A stretch of 64,000 bases of DNA from JBMNCR01 sp049366695 (GTDB lineage Bacteria > Bacillota > Clostridia > Eubacteriales > Alkalibacteraceae): positions 62,001 to 126,000 of the forward strand of contig JBMNCR010000064.1 in assembly GCA_049366695.1 (NCBI GenBank). The letters run 5' to 3'. Each line of letters begins with the position of its first letter. The stretch's first letter is position 1. The notes beneath the pieces are model-generated. The model worked only from the letters and a program-made list of their open reading frames with translations. It ran no database searches and had not been told where the DNA came from. Of this stretch, positions 1 through 8,741 are shown one piece after another. The translations under genes and the position numbers were made by a program.

Positions 1-20
1 AAAACACATTGTGTTTTCTC
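1..20. terminator. possible terminator hairpin at window edge
   Basis: The first 17 bases form AAAACACA, one base, TGTGTTTT, followed by TCTC. This could be the stem of a terminator belonging to a gene left of the window. The gene itself is not visible. Positions 18-120 show no further structure that I can name apart from the ribosome site of the next gene (GAAGGG near 105-111). Confidence 0.3.
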
Positions 21-120
21 TATAAGTAATCACAATTATGAAAACCCCAACGCTAAAATTCAGACTTTATCAACAGTTAGTTTTCTACTTTACTATATAT
101 ATTAGAAGGGATGTATTAAT

Positions 121-549
121 ATGAAAACATATAATATAAGAGAAATGACAATCGAAGATTTCAATAATGTAATTAAATTATGGAAAGACACACCTGGAAT
201 AGGTCTTAGTAATGCTGATTCGAATGAGAATATAGCGAAATTCTTAAATAAAAATAAAGGATTAAGTTTTGTCTGTCTTTCTGATAATAAAATTATAGGT
301 ACTATTTTATGTAGTCATGATGGAAGGCGAGGATATATTTATCATCTTACCGTACATAATAATTATCGAAATACCGGAATTGCAAAACGATTGATTATGC
401 AAAGTATTAATATGCTAAAGAAAAGTGGAATTGATAAATGCCATCTATTTACCTTTAATGATAATGTACTAGGCAAAAATTTTTGGAGTAAGATGGATTG
501 GACAAAGCGTGAAGATATTATAATTTTTTCTAAGAATATTTCAAAATAA
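121..549 (+). CDS. GNAT family N-acetyltransferase
   Basis: The 142-residue product is a single GNAT domain, an enzyme that moves an acetyl group from acetyl-CoA to an amine. The acetyl-CoA loop is visible as RNTGIA at residues 83-88, just after the beta-strand YIYHLTVHNNY. The C-terminal NFWSKMDWTKR is the usual beta-6/alpha-4 segment of the fold. Length is normal for the family and the ATG has an upstream GAAGGG. The substrate cannot be told from sequence; members acetylate antibiotics, polyamines, amino acids or protein N termini. It is followed directly by the promoter of the perR-rubrerythrin unit, so it is probably transcribed alone or from upstream of the window. Confidence 0.85.
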   Translation: MKTYNIREMTIEDFNNVIKLWKDTPGIGLSNADSNENIAKFLNKNKGLSFVCLSDNKIIGTILCSHDGRRGYIYHLTVHNNYRNTGIAKRLIMQSINMLKKSGIDKCHLFTFNDNVLGKNFWSKMDWTKREDIIIFSKNISK

Positions 550-551
550 CG

Positions 552-598
552 TTGACAAAAATTCAAAATAGTATTATTATTATACTGTAATCATTACA
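552..598 (+). promoter_or_regulatory. promoter with PerR-like operator
   Basis: A -35 box TTGACA (552-557) and a -10 box TATTAT (575-580) are 17 bases apart. The perfect inverted repeat TGTAATCATTACA (586-598) lies at the expected transcription start. It resembles the PerR box consensus TTATAATNATTATAA (7-1-7 symmetry). Because the first gene downstream is a PerR/Fur-family regulator and the second is rubrerythrin, autoregulated peroxide control is the natural reading. The sites are seen; the regulation is inferred. Confidence 0.75.
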
Positions 599-633
599 TT
601 TTTGTAATAAATACTTATAAGGAGGTAATTATA

Positions 634-1050
634 ATTATAAATTCAATAGATCCAGTCAAAATACTAAGCTGTAAAAATATAAAGCCTTCTTATACTAGAA
701 TAAAAATTTATGATTATTTAATTAAAACTGATGCACATCCAACAGTTGATATGATATTTATTGGCTTGATTAAAGAGATACCTACTCTTTCAAAGACAAC
801 TGTATATAATACTTTAAAATTATTAATAAAAAATAATCTTGTAAGATTAGTTTCTATTGAAGATAACGAAACAAGATATGATGCAAATGTTGCTGATCAT
901 GGACATTTCAAATGTTTAAACTGCGGTAACGTATTTGATTTTGATATTAAAATCAGTGATAATACTTTTGATGATTTAAAGGATTTTAGAATTGATGAAA
1001 TGAATGTGTATTTTAAAGGAATCTGTAATAAATGCAAAAATATTTTATAG
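634..1050 (+). CDS. perR: Fur/PerR-family transcriptional regulator, probable ATT start
   Basis: This is a Fur-superfamily metalloregulator, most likely the peroxide sensor PerR. The first ATG (751) would remove the first helices of the winged-helix domain, yet the same frame is open upstream and encodes the typical PerR N terminus KPSYTRIKIYDYL...AHPTVD. A GGAGG at 621-625 sits 8 bases before an ATT codon at 634 (ATA at 631 or 637 are alternatives); no ATG, GTG or TTG lies in frame between the ribosome site and 751. I therefore place the start at 634, giving about 138 residues, the normal PerR length. DNA-recognition helix: SKTTVYNTLKLL. Metal ligands: DHGHFKCLNCG and CNKC, the latter two being the structural zinc cysteine pairs. 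It sits 32 bases before rubrerythrin and shares its promoter. PerR rather than Fur or Zur is judged from neighbours and operator. Confidence 0.8.
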   Translation: MINSIDPVKILSCKNIKPSYTRIKIYDYLIKTDAHPTVDMIFIGLIKEIPTLSKTTVYNTLKLLIKNNLVRLVSIEDNETRYDANVADHGHFKCLNCGNVFDFDIKISDNTFDDLKDFRIDEMNVYFKGICNKCKNIL

Positions 1051-1082
1051 ACATACTCAAAATTATAAGGAGGAATGAATAA

Positions 1083-1619
1083 ATGAAAAATTTAAAAGGA
1101 AGTAAAACTGAAAAGAACTTATGGGCTGCTTTTGCAGGTGAGTCTCAAGCCACAAATAAATATGCTTATTTTGCAAGCGCAGCAAAAAAAGAAGGTTATG
1201 AACAAATAAGCGAAATATTTACTGAAACTCAAAAAAATGAAAAAGAGCATGCAAAATTATGGTTTAAGTACTTAAAAGGAATCGGTAATACTGCAGAAAA
1301 TTTAAATTCCGCCGCTAAAGGTGAAAATTATGAATGGACTGAAATGTACAAAGAATTTGCTGAAGTAGCCAGAGCAGAAGGTTTTGATGAAATTGCTGAA
1401 AAATTTGAAGGTGTAGGTGAAATAGAAAAAAAACACGAAGAAAGGTATATGAAATTACTAAATAATATACAAGAAGATTCAGTTTTTAATAAAAAAGAGG
1501 AAATTGTATGGAAATGTAGAAACTGTGGACATATTCACGTTGGTAGTTCTGCTCCAGAAATATGCCCAGTGTGTAATCATCCAAAAGCACACTTTGAAGT
1601 TAGATCCACCAACTACTAA
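1083..1619 (+). CDS. rbr: rubrerythrin
   Basis: Rubrerythrin is a cytoplasmic NADH-linked peroxide reductase of anaerobes. The 178-residue product has the N-terminal ferritin-like diiron domain (residues 1-135) with AGES (E20), the ExxH motif E53/H56, the second helix pair around E94 and E(I)EKKHEE near 114-120. The C-terminal rubredoxin-like domain carries CRNC (145-148) and CPVC (161-164), so electron entry and diiron site are both intact. The start has AAGGAGG 9 bases upstream. It is second in the perR unit and should be induced by peroxide through the operator at 586-598. The alternative, nigerythrin or a symerythrin, is less likely because of the standard order and spacing. Confidence 0.95.
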   Translation: MKNLKGSKTEKNLWAAFAGESQATNKYAYFASAAKKEGYEQISEIFTETQKNEKEHAKLWFKYLKGIGNTAENLNSAAKGENYEWTEMYKEFAEVARAEGFDEIAEKFEGVGEIEKKHEERYMKLLNNIQEDSVFNKKEEIVWKCRNCGHIHVGSSAPEICPVCNHPKAHFEVRSTNY

Positions 1620-1764
1620 TACATACAAGATCTTTGAAACAATTAAATTTTTGTAGTGTTTTATTTCCATAAGGTAATGAATTTTTAATTAAAAAAATTC
1701 TTAAACTAATCAGTTTATTCACAACATTATAGACTGCTAAGAAAGTTTAATCTCAAGGAATAAT

Positions 1765-1818
1765 AAACCCCAACGAGCAAAGTATATTAACATATACGTA
1801 AGCCTATTGGGGTTTTTA
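1765..1818. terminator. bidirectional structured terminator
   Basis: AAACCCCAA (1765-1773) pairs with TTGGGGTTT (1807-1815), followed by T-rich sequence. The 33-base interior contains a second hairpin, GTATAT (1782-1787) with ATATAC (1792-1797). It lies between the convergent rubrerythrin and FtsA-like genes and is T-rich when read either way. The rest of the 1620-1883 gap shows nothing I can name. Confidence 0.6.
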
Positions 1819-1883
1819 AATGACACTTGGGATGAATTTTATTGTCAGTGCGAGGTCACTTTTATATGACAATATTATAATAT

Positions 1884-3884
1884 TTACTCCCTATAAATTT
1901 CAATTTTATCTTGAGGATTTAGTATATCTGTATATGCAGCATTTTCACCATTAAGTTTCAATACTACACTACCTTTTCCTGAATTCGAATCAAAATCGAT
2001 ATAATTAAATATATGAATAAAAATATATTCATCCTTACCAACTAATGTAATCGGCTCTTCATTAACGTAAACTATAAAATCATTCGCATTTTTTTCTTCT
2101 TCTTTATTTTTATCACTATCATTGCAATCAGTTTTTAGCATCAAATCTATCTTGTCATTATCTTTTATAGTTGCTTTTGAATCTGTTATTGATTCATTTA
2201 AAAAATACACAAACTCTTTTTCTTTTATATCTAGAAAACTTAATACATCACTTATAGTATCAATGGGATCACTTTTTATCACATCTCCATTTTTTATTTG
2301 ATAATTGTTTGAAACATCTTCATCATTAACTTTAACTAATGATTTTATTGATATCTCTTTTCCTCCAAAATAAACTCTCTTTTCTTTCTGCTTTTCCAAT
2401 AGCTTACTTACATACATTGATGCATCTTTTCCTTTAATAGAAGGAGTCAAAACAATTATATCATTATTATGAATTTCAGATTTTAAGCTTGCTTTTCTCC
2501 CATTAACTAAAATCTCTGCTGGAGTCCCAAGTTCACCGTTTATGCTTCGTTTTTCTCCATTAAAAATAAAATCAAGCTTTTTTCCATTTCTCGGCATCAA
2601 TTTTTCTGAATTAAAATTACCCTTAATTGCAGCATCCATTACATTTAGTACTTTTGTATTTAATAGTTTTATTTCAAGTCCATTTAATTTTATAGTAATA
2701 AAATTATTTTTCTTATCCATCATTGTCGTTAAACAAATCCCTACAGGAGTAATAAATTCTGGACCTTTTATTTCTTCACAAGAAAAGTGCAAACCAGAAA
2801 TGTCCTTTATACTTTTAACTACCACCCTATCCTTTGACATATTTAATTTTTGAGCAAGACACTCAGTCAAACTCGGAAAACGACTTCCTCCTCCAATACA
2901 AAAGACAGCTTTTGGAGCAACATTACCATTTAGTTCTAAAATTTTATTGCCAATCTCATCTATCATTTTGTGCAAAGTATCTTGCAATTTATCTAAAATA
3001 TCACCTGAACTAACACATTGTTTAGAACCTAATATATCTACAAATTCTATTTCTTCCTCTTTCATCAATTGTTTTTTAATTATTTCAGCAGTATTAAAAT
3101 CAATTAAATACTCTTCAACCAATTTCTCAGTAAATTCATCTCCGGCAACTGGAAGCATACCATATGCTGTTACACTACCTTGCTTGGTAATTGCTATATC
3201 TGATGTGCCTGCTCCAATATCAACCAAAGCTAAATTCAACATACGCAAATCCTTTGGTATCGCTAAATTAATCGCAGATATTGGCTCAAGAGTTAAATTC
3301 GACACAGTTAATTGTGCTCCTTCTACAGATGTATATAAACTATCAATAACTTGTCTTGGTAAAAATGTTGAAATGATTTTAGCTTTTATTTCACAACCTT
3401 TATGCCCTTCTAAATTATCTATTTCATAACCATCAAGATAGTATTTCATCACCGAATAAGCTACACAGTAATAATCTAAAGCTACTTTAGTTTCATCATA
3501 TAACATTTGTTTTGCAGTTTCTACTCCTTGCATTTCAAGGGCTAAAATATGAGTTTTTAGAATCTTTTTTTCCTCACTAAATTGTATTATAGCTTCAGAA
3601 GATCTTGTTTTCAAAACTCTTCCAGCTGCCGCAATAGCAACTTCGTGTAACTGGACACCTGATATTTTTTCCATTTCTTCTTTCAAATCTTTAATTACTT
3701 CTGTAACTTTATTTATATCATGAATCTGTCCATCTGACATAGCTCTAGTTTTATGTTCTATCACACATGAGTTAACAATATTAAGCAATTGTTTATTTTC
3801 ATAACCTAAAATTCCAACCACATTTCTAGTACCTATATCTAAAGCAAAAATAATGTCTTTTCCTTCTAGTATTGAACAATCCAT
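1884..3884 (-). CDS. FtsA-domain ATPase with C-terminal beta-grasp-like repeats
   Basis: The first 380 residues match the FtsA/PilM branch of the actin-like ATPase fold: phosphate-1 motif IIFALDIGTRNVVGILG near residue 10, a 1C (SHS2)-type subdomain, phosphate-2 motif LALVDIGAGTSDIAITKQG near residue 220 and adenosine motif AVFCIGGGSRFPSLTECLAQ near residue 330. FtsA itself is about 420 residues and ends in a membrane helix; this 666-residue protein instead continues with four or so small modules, each with a strand such as ITIKLNGLEIKLL, LDFIFNGEKRSI, KRVYFGGKEISI or DFIVYVNEEPITLV. Proteins with this layout are found in Clostridia and annotated as cell division FtsA domain proteins. No ftsZ, pil or mre gene is nearby, so a role in division or shape is only family-level inference. 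It stands alone on the minus strand. Confidence 0.75.
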   Translation of the reverse strand: MDCSILEGKDIIFALDIGTRNVVGILGYENKQLLNIVNSCVIEHKTRAMSDGQIHDINKVTEVIKDLKEEMEKISGVQLHEVAIAAAGRVLKTRSSEAIIQFSEEKKILKTHILALEMQGVETAKQMLYDETKVALDYYCVAYSVMKYYLDGYEIDNLEGHKGCEIKAKIISTFLPRQVIDSLYTSVEGAQLTVSNLTLEPISAINLAIPKDLRMLNLALVDIGAGTSDIAITKQGSVTAYGMLPVAGDEFTEKLVEEYLIDFNTAEIIKKQLMKEEEIEFVDILGSKQCVSSGDILDKLQDTLHKMIDEIGNKILELNGNVAPKAVFCIGGGSRFPSLTECLAQKLNMSKDRVVVKSIKDISGLHFSCEEIKGPEFITPVGICLTTMMDKKNNFITIKLNGLEIKLLNTKVLNVMDAAIKGNFNSEKLMPRNGKKLDFIFNGEKRSINGELGTPAEILVNGRKASLKSEIHNNDIIVLTPSIKGKDASMYVSKLLEKQKEKRVYFGGKEISIKSLVKVNDEDVSNNYQIKNGDVIKSDPIDTISDVLSFLDIKEKEFVYFLNESITDSKATIKDNDKIDLMLKTDCNDSDKNKEEEKNANDFIVYVNEEPITLVGKDEYIFIHIFNYIDFDSNSGKGSVVLKLNGENAAYTDILNPQDKIEIYRE

Positions 3885-3958
3885 TAAATATCAACCTTCC
3901 TATTCTGAATATTAAGTCTATTACTTTAATATTAATTCAAATACATATATTATTAAAA

Positions 3959-5077
3959 CTATTCATAACTGAAAATATTCTTACCTGATTTTTTTGCTAA
4001 ATACATTAATTTATCAGCTCTTTTTACAAACTGTTCAATAGTTTCACCGGAAATATATTCAATAATACCAAAACTACATGATATGTTATGAGGATATTCT
4101 TTAAAATGTTTATCAATATTCCTAATAATTCTATTTCCTAATTCATTGGCATCCTTTTGTTTTGTATTTGGAAGTAAGATAAAGAATTCATCACCACCCC
4201 ATCGAGCAAATATATCATCAGATCTAATAGATATTTTAACTACTTTAATTAACTCTAATATTATTTCATCACCATATAAATGCCCATAATTATCGTTGAT
4301 TTTCTTAAATTCATCTAAATCAAAGACTATTAGAGAAAAAGGACATTTGTTTTCTTGATAATCTAAATACTTATTATTTATTTCTATTTCTAATTTTGAT
4401 CTATTATATATACCTGTTAAGGGATCCGTATTTGTAATATCAATCAATTGTTTCTTTATAAAATAATTATATCTTCTATATCCTTCATACTTATATGTAA
4501 ACAGGCTAATAAATACAAATATTAGTAAAGAATATACAATGCCTGGGTTAAAATTATAATAATCAATTCTATAAGAATATACAATTAAGGCAATCAAAGC
4601 AACTAAGGATGATAACACATTATAAATCCACCTATTAGGAACTATATTAAAAATTATTATTATTAAAATAATATCAAATGATTTTAATAATAAATTAGGT
4701 TCTTCATTCATTAAGATAATGTTATAATAAACAATAGTACATGCTATTTCAGCTCCAGTAATCCAAAGTGGCAATTTAGCAAAAGAATCAATTTTTGTAG
4801 TCTTAATATACAATAATATAACTAGAAGAAAAAATAATATTCTAAGATAAAGGGTCGTAATAAATACGGAATTATCTGCATAAACAAATAAATAATCCGG
4901 AATTGCAAACAACAAAATAATAATACCTGAAAATAGCAATGCCGGTTTTAAATATCTAAGAGTTGTCTGATATTCGTCTTGTATGAATTCTTCTTCATCC
5001 TTCTTGTTTTTAAATTCATTTATTGAGTTGATATTAATAGCATTATAATTATATTCTTTCATCTTATGTACCTTCAT
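3959..5077 (-). CDS. membrane-bound diguanylate cyclase (GGDEF)
   Basis: Residues 45-205 form about six membrane helices. The C-terminal GGDEF domain (about 215-370) begins with the usual DPLTGIYNRSKLE and contains an intact catalytic motif in RWGGDEFFILLPNT. The inhibitory I-site RxxD is present as RSDD eight residues before GGDEF, in the same register as in PleD. The protein should therefore make c-di-GMP from two GTP and be subject to product inhibition. The signal sensed by the membrane part is unknown. The gene is divergent from the GGDEF/HD-GYP gene beginning near 5231, with about 150 bases between them, so synthesis and degradation of c-di-GMP may be set together here. Confidence 0.9.
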   Translation of the reverse strand: MKVHKMKEYNYNAININSINEFKNKKDEEEFIQDEYQTTLRYLKPALLFSGIIILLFAIPDYLFVYADNSVFITTLYLRILFFLLVILLYIKTTKIDSFAKLPLWITGAEIACTIVYYNIILMNEEPNLLLKSFDIILIIIIFNIVPNRWIYNVLSSLVALIALIVYSYRIDYYNFNPGIVYSLLIFVFISLFTYKYEGYRRYNYFIKKQLIDITNTDPLTGIYNRSKLEIEINNKYLDYQENKCPFSLIVFDLDEFKKINDNYGHLYGDEIILELIKVVKISIRSDDIFARWGGDEFFILLPNTKQKDANELGNRIIRNIDKHFKEYPHNISCSFGIIEYISGETIEQFVKRADKLMYLAKKSGKNIFSYE

Positions 5078-5230
5078 AATAATTTTATATATATTTTACC
5101 ATATAAACTGTTTAATAATACTTATATTTCAATATATAATTAAATATATATTGTAACATAAATTGACTTCATGCAATGTTTGTGATTTAATGATAAAAAC
5201 AATAACTTTTTCAAAATGAGGTTCTTCATT

Positions 5231-7318
5231 ATGATGTTAATACAACATTTTTCTTTAATTTGTTTAATTTTATCCTTTTGTGTTATTTTTCACTTTTTTA
5301 TATATAGAAACTTTACAAAAAGCTTTTATATACTTAGTTTTTTAATGTGTTCATGTGTGATTCACCTACTAAATATACTAATTGTTTTTAAAATAATTCC
5401 ATTTAATGAAACATATCATAGTACTTTAGCTATTATATCAATTAATCTTATAATCTTAGATTCCTTTTTACTAGTATTAAGTATCGCGGATGTTTTTTAT
5501 AATAATAAACTAAAAAAAATAATATTTCTTAATGGACTATCCGTTCTAATTACTTTTTTCTTCTCTATATCCGATAATTTAAGATTCCTTATACAGAAAA
5601 ACGATACAATTAATTTCACTAGTTTATATATTCTAAAATCTCCTGGAATTTGGACTATATGTAATAGTATTATAGTTGGTGTTTCAATCTGTTATTGCTG
5701 TTTTTTAATTATTTCGAACTATAAATTCTTAAGAAGGGCACAATATAAATTATTATTGTTTTTGTTTATTCTGCCAATAGTATTAATTATCATATTTTTA
5801 TATGGAAATATAATATACCCATTTTTCTATTCTTCTTTTATAGTTTTGGAAAGTTTAAGTATATATTATTGTATCTATATTTTCCCAATTAAAAAAATTG
5901 AACCTGAAATAAAAAAAATAGTATTAAATAGCATCCTTGATAACTGGATAGTTATTAATACTAATAATTATATAATTGCTGCAAAAATTGATGGTCCTAT
6001 TTTGGGTAATTTAACATCTTTAGACCTGTTAAACCAAAAGTTTGACACTATATCAAAATATATAAACAAGGATCAGAAAATATTAACAGTCTTTGATACT
6101 AAAGAAAAAAATTTACGTCATTATGAATTAAATATAAAAAAAATTGCTGGAAAAAAATCAGAAGAATTGGGCGAAATTATAATGCTACATGACATTACAT
6201 TATATCAAAATGCTATGAATAGAATTGTTAAAAACAGCCGCATTGATAAACTCACTGGTATTTTTAATAGAGATTATTATGAAAAATATATTCATGAAAC
6301 AAACTTTGAAAATAAAACACCACTTTGCTATGTCGCAATCGATTTAAATAATCTTAAATTTATAAACGACAACTATGGCCATAGCAAAGGAGATGAATAC
6401 ATATGTTACGTATCTCAAAGATTATTATATATTGTAAATAAGTATAAGGGTTTATTATTTAGAATTGGCGGTGACGAGTTTGCTCTAATATTTAAAAATA
6501 CTGATGATAATAGATCAAATATAATAACCAATGACATAGATGACTTATTTTCCGATTGCGATAAAGACTATCCAATTAGTATTGCTTTAGGTTACGCTAT
6601 TTTGAAAAATGAATCTTCGCAGATTAAAGATATAATAATTGAAGCTGATAATAATATGTACAAAAACAAACTTAATTCAAATAAAAGCACAAATAATCCT
6701 TTGATTTCTTTACTTAGAAAGGTTTCAAGAATACATAAATATGAAACTGATGCACATTGCCAAAGAGTGCAAAACTTATGTCTTTCCATAGGTGATAATT
6801 TAACTCTTGACAAAAATACTCTTGATGATTTATCATTGCTGGCACAAATACATGATATCGGAAAAATAGGCATATCTGATAAAATACTCAACAAAACAGA
6901 TACATTAACTATTGAGGAGTTTGAAATAATGAAAACTCATACTGTCTTAGGGTATAATATTATAAAATCTTTTAATCACTTAAACACTGTAGCATTAGGA
7001 ATATTACACCATCATGAATATTATAATGGAACAGGTTATCCTATAGGAATATTACACCATCATGAATATTATAATGGAACAGGTTATCCTAAAGGTTTAA
7101 AAGGCGAAAACATACCATTAATAGCAAGGATATTGGCTGTTGTAGACGCATACGACGCTATGACTAATGATAGAGTTTACAGAAAAGCCCTTTCGGAAGA
7201 AGTCGCTGTCAATGAATTAATAAACAAAAAAGAAATTCAATTCGATCCTAATATTGTAGATTTATTTGTAAGATTAAAATATCAGAGCAATCTCACGAAA
7301 AACAAATACAGCACTTAG
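5231..7318 (+). CDS. GGDEF and HD-GYP c-di-GMP enzyme with duplicated active-site motif
   Basis: An N-terminal block of about seven membrane helices (residues 1-230) is followed by a short PAS-like segment (about 235-325), a GGDEF domain starting DKLTGIFNRDYYE with intact FRIGGDEFALIF, and an HD-GYP phosphodiesterase domain with the HD pair in LLAQIHDIGKIGI. The enzyme can in principle both make and break c-di-GMP. The signature HHExxxGxGYP occurs twice in tandem: GILHHHEYYNGTGYP, then I, then the same again followed by KGLKG. At DNA level this is a 48-bp direct repeat (6998-7045 and 7046-7093) identical except for one base. The added 16 residues fall in the metal-site loop and may disable or change the phosphodiesterase. 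I start at ATG 5231, which has GAGG nine bases upstream; ATG 5216 overlaps that ribosome site. Confidence 0.9.
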   Translation: MMLIQHFSLICLILSFCVIFHFFIYRNFTKSFYILSFLMCSCVIHLLNILIVFKIIPFNETYHSTLAIISINLIILDSFLLVLSIADVFYNNKLKKIIFLNGLSVLITFFFSISDNLRFLIQKNDTINFTSLYILKSPGIWTICNSIIVGVSICYCCFLIISNYKFLRRAQYKLLLFLFILPIVLIIIFLYGNIIYPFFYSSFIVLESLSIYYCIYIFPIKKIEPEIKKIVLNSILDNWIVINTNNYIIAAKIDGPILGNLTSLDLLNQKFDTISKYINKDQKILTVFDTKEKNLRHYELNIKKIAGKKSEELGEIIMLHDITLYQNAMNRIVKNSRIDKLTGIFNRDYYEKYIHETNFENKTPLCYVAIDLNNLKFINDNYGHSKGDEYICYVSQRLLYIVNKYKGLLFRIGGDEFALIFKNTDDNRSNIITNDIDDLFSDCDKDYPISIALGYAILKNESSQIKDIIIEADNNMYKNKLNSNKSTNNPLISLLRKVSRIHKYETDAHCQRVQNLCLSIGDNLTLDKNTLDDLSLLAQIHDIGKIGISDKILNKTDTLTIEEFEIMKTHTVLGYNIIKSFNHLNTVALGILHHHEYYNGTGYPIGILHHHEYYNGTGYPKGLKGENIPLIARILAVVDAYDAMTNDRVYRKALSEEVAVNELINKKEIQFDPNIVDLFVRLKYQSNLTKNKYST
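6998..7093 (+). repeat. 48-bp in-frame tandem duplication in HD-GYP motif
   Basis: Copies 6998-7045 and 7046-7093 differ at one position (ATA versus AAA in the last codon). Each encodes 16 residues including HHHEYYNGTGYP. The near identity points to a recent slippage or unequal-exchange event rather than an old domain feature. Confidence 0.97.
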
Positions 7319-7695
7319 TTACATGATAGATTTAGGCATATTATTAATGCAATTACAAGTACGCTTATACTAACACCAACGGAAAAACAGTTACGCTATT
7401 GTTGTATTCATTAAAATTTAATTGCAATCATATATGATAGTTATTATTTTGTGAATAATTGTTTTGAAAAGCTAATTTTGAATAACTGTTCATTCGATTG
7501 CCGTGTCTATGATATAAAGATATATTGCTTTAAATTCATAAATGTGATATATTGGGGTTACTAAAATCATGAAGATTTTTATTAAATTTATATATCTTAA
7601 TTGTAAAATTTACAAAATCAGACTCAAGAAGGGACTGTATGTTTTTTAATGCCCTCTTTGGGTCTATTTAATATTTTGTGAAGGAGATGTTATAC
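7319..7695 (+). promoter_or_regulatory. 377-base leader of the nickel/cobalt operon with attenuator-like hairpin
   Basis: This gap holds no gene that I can support. Just before cbiM, AGACTCAAGAAGGG (7620-7633) can pair with CCCTCTTTGGGTCT (7652-7665) and is followed by ATTTAATATTTT, a terminator-like hairpin 30 bases before the start codon. That position suggests attenuation or a metal riboswitch expression platform. I looked for the cobalamin-riboswitch core (GCCACTG box) and did not find it; a NiCo-type four-way junction cannot be excluded by eye. Confidence 0.4.
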
Positions 7696-8727
7696 ATGCA
7701 TATGGCTGATGCTTTAATTTCACCAATAGTAGGAGGAGCTATGTGGGCTACTTCTACAGGAGTAGCTTCTTATTCAATAAAAAAAGTACAAACTAATCTT
7801 GAAGAAAAAAAGATTCCATTAATGGGAGTAATGGGTGCTTTTGTATTTGCTGCACAAATGATTAATTTTTCTATACCGGGTACAGGTTCAAGTGGGCATA
7901 TTGGAGGTGGAATACTTTTAGCAATTTTACTAGGACCTAATGCAGGTTTTTTAACGATGGCTTCAATTTTAATAATACAGGCATTATTTTTTGCAGATGG
8001 GGGTTTACTGGCCCTTGGATGCAATATTTTTAATCTAGGTTTTTTTACTTGTTATATTGCATATCCTTTTATATATAAAAGAATAATAAAGAAAGGATAT
8101 TCAAAAAAAAGATTATTTAGTGCTTCCATTATATCTGCTGTTATTGGATTGCAATTTGGATCTTTGGGTGTAGTATTAGAAACTTTTCTATCAGGTAAAA
8201 CGCAGATACCTTTAAACACATTTCTTCTTTTTATGCAACCTATTCATCTAGCAATAGGTGTTATAGAAGGTTTAATAACCGCAGCTGTTGTTACTTTTAT
8301 TTGGAACGCACGACCTGAAATACTTGAAAATGTTTCTACAGAAAAATCATTAAATAGCGTTTCTTTTAAAAAAGTAATAATTGCATTATTACTAGCAACG
8401 ATTTTTATTGGAGGAATATTATCGTGGTTTGCATCATCAAACCCTGACGGTTTAGAATGGGCAATATTAAATACTACTGGAAGTGAAGAATTAGAATCTT
8501 CTAGCAATGTTCACGAAAATATATCAAACTTGCAAGAAAAAATTGCTATTTTGCCAGATTATAGCTTTAGGAATAATTTATCTACTGAAGAAACATCATC
8601 AATTTTGCAATCTAATGCAGGTACATCTTTTTCAGGAGCTATAGGCGGAGTTTTAACTTTATTACTAGCAGTGCTAATTGGTTTTATAACTAATAGAATT
8701 AAAAAAAAGAAACAGCTTGATAATTAA
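7696..8727 (+). CDS. cbiM: ECF-type nickel/cobalt transporter S component CbiM with fused PDGLE domain
   Basis: The N terminus MHMADALISP is the hallmark of the CbiM/NikM family, where the free N-terminal amine and His2 coordinate Ni(II) or Co(II); a further conserved His lies in GSSGHIGGGIL. About seven membrane helices follow. Near the C terminus FASSNPDGLEWAI marks a PDGLE domain, followed by one last membrane helix, so the CbiN/NikN-like part is fused rather than encoded separately. ATG 7696 is preferred because AAGGAG is 9 bases upstream and it yields the conserved N terminus; the GTG at 7678 overlaps the ribosome site. It heads an operon with cbiQ and cbiO. Co versus Ni cannot be read from the protein; the CooT gene downstream favours nickel, in which case the name would be nikMN. 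Confidence 0.93.
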   Translation: MHMADALISPIVGGAMWATSTGVASYSIKKVQTNLEEKKIPLMGVMGAFVFAAQMINFSIPGTGSSGHIGGGILLAILLGPNAGFLTMASILIIQALFFADGGLLALGCNIFNLGFFTCYIAYPFIYKRIIKKGYSKKRLFSASIISAVIGLQFGSLGVVLETFLSGKTQIPLNTFLLFMQPIHLAIGVIEGLITAAVVTFIWNARPEILENVSTEKSLNSVSFKKVIIALLLATIFIGGILSWFASSNPDGLEWAILNTTGSEELESSSNVHENISNLQEKIAILPDYSFRNNLSTEETSSILQSNAGTSFSGAIGGVLTLLLAVLIGFITNRIKKKKQLDN

Positions 8728-8741
8728 ACGGGACTGATTAA

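Noticed and set aside
41..52. AAAACCCCAACG at the left edge as a second copy of the 1765 terminator arm
   Set aside because: The complementary TTGGGG arm is not present near it inside the window, so the shared 11 bases may be chance.
2542..3429. Plus-strand open frames inside the FtsA-like gene and similar antisense frames in other genes
   Set aside because: They lie wholly within strong minus-strand genes, lack ribosome sites and show no recognisable protein features.
1884..3884. Calling this gene ftsA
   Set aside because: The protein is about 240 residues longer than FtsA, has no amphipathic C-terminal helix, and no ftsZ or division cluster is adjacent.
7319..7695. Cobalamin riboswitch upstream of cbiM
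   Set aside because: The conserved core with GCCACTG was not found in the leader, so I list only an unassigned leader with a hairpin.
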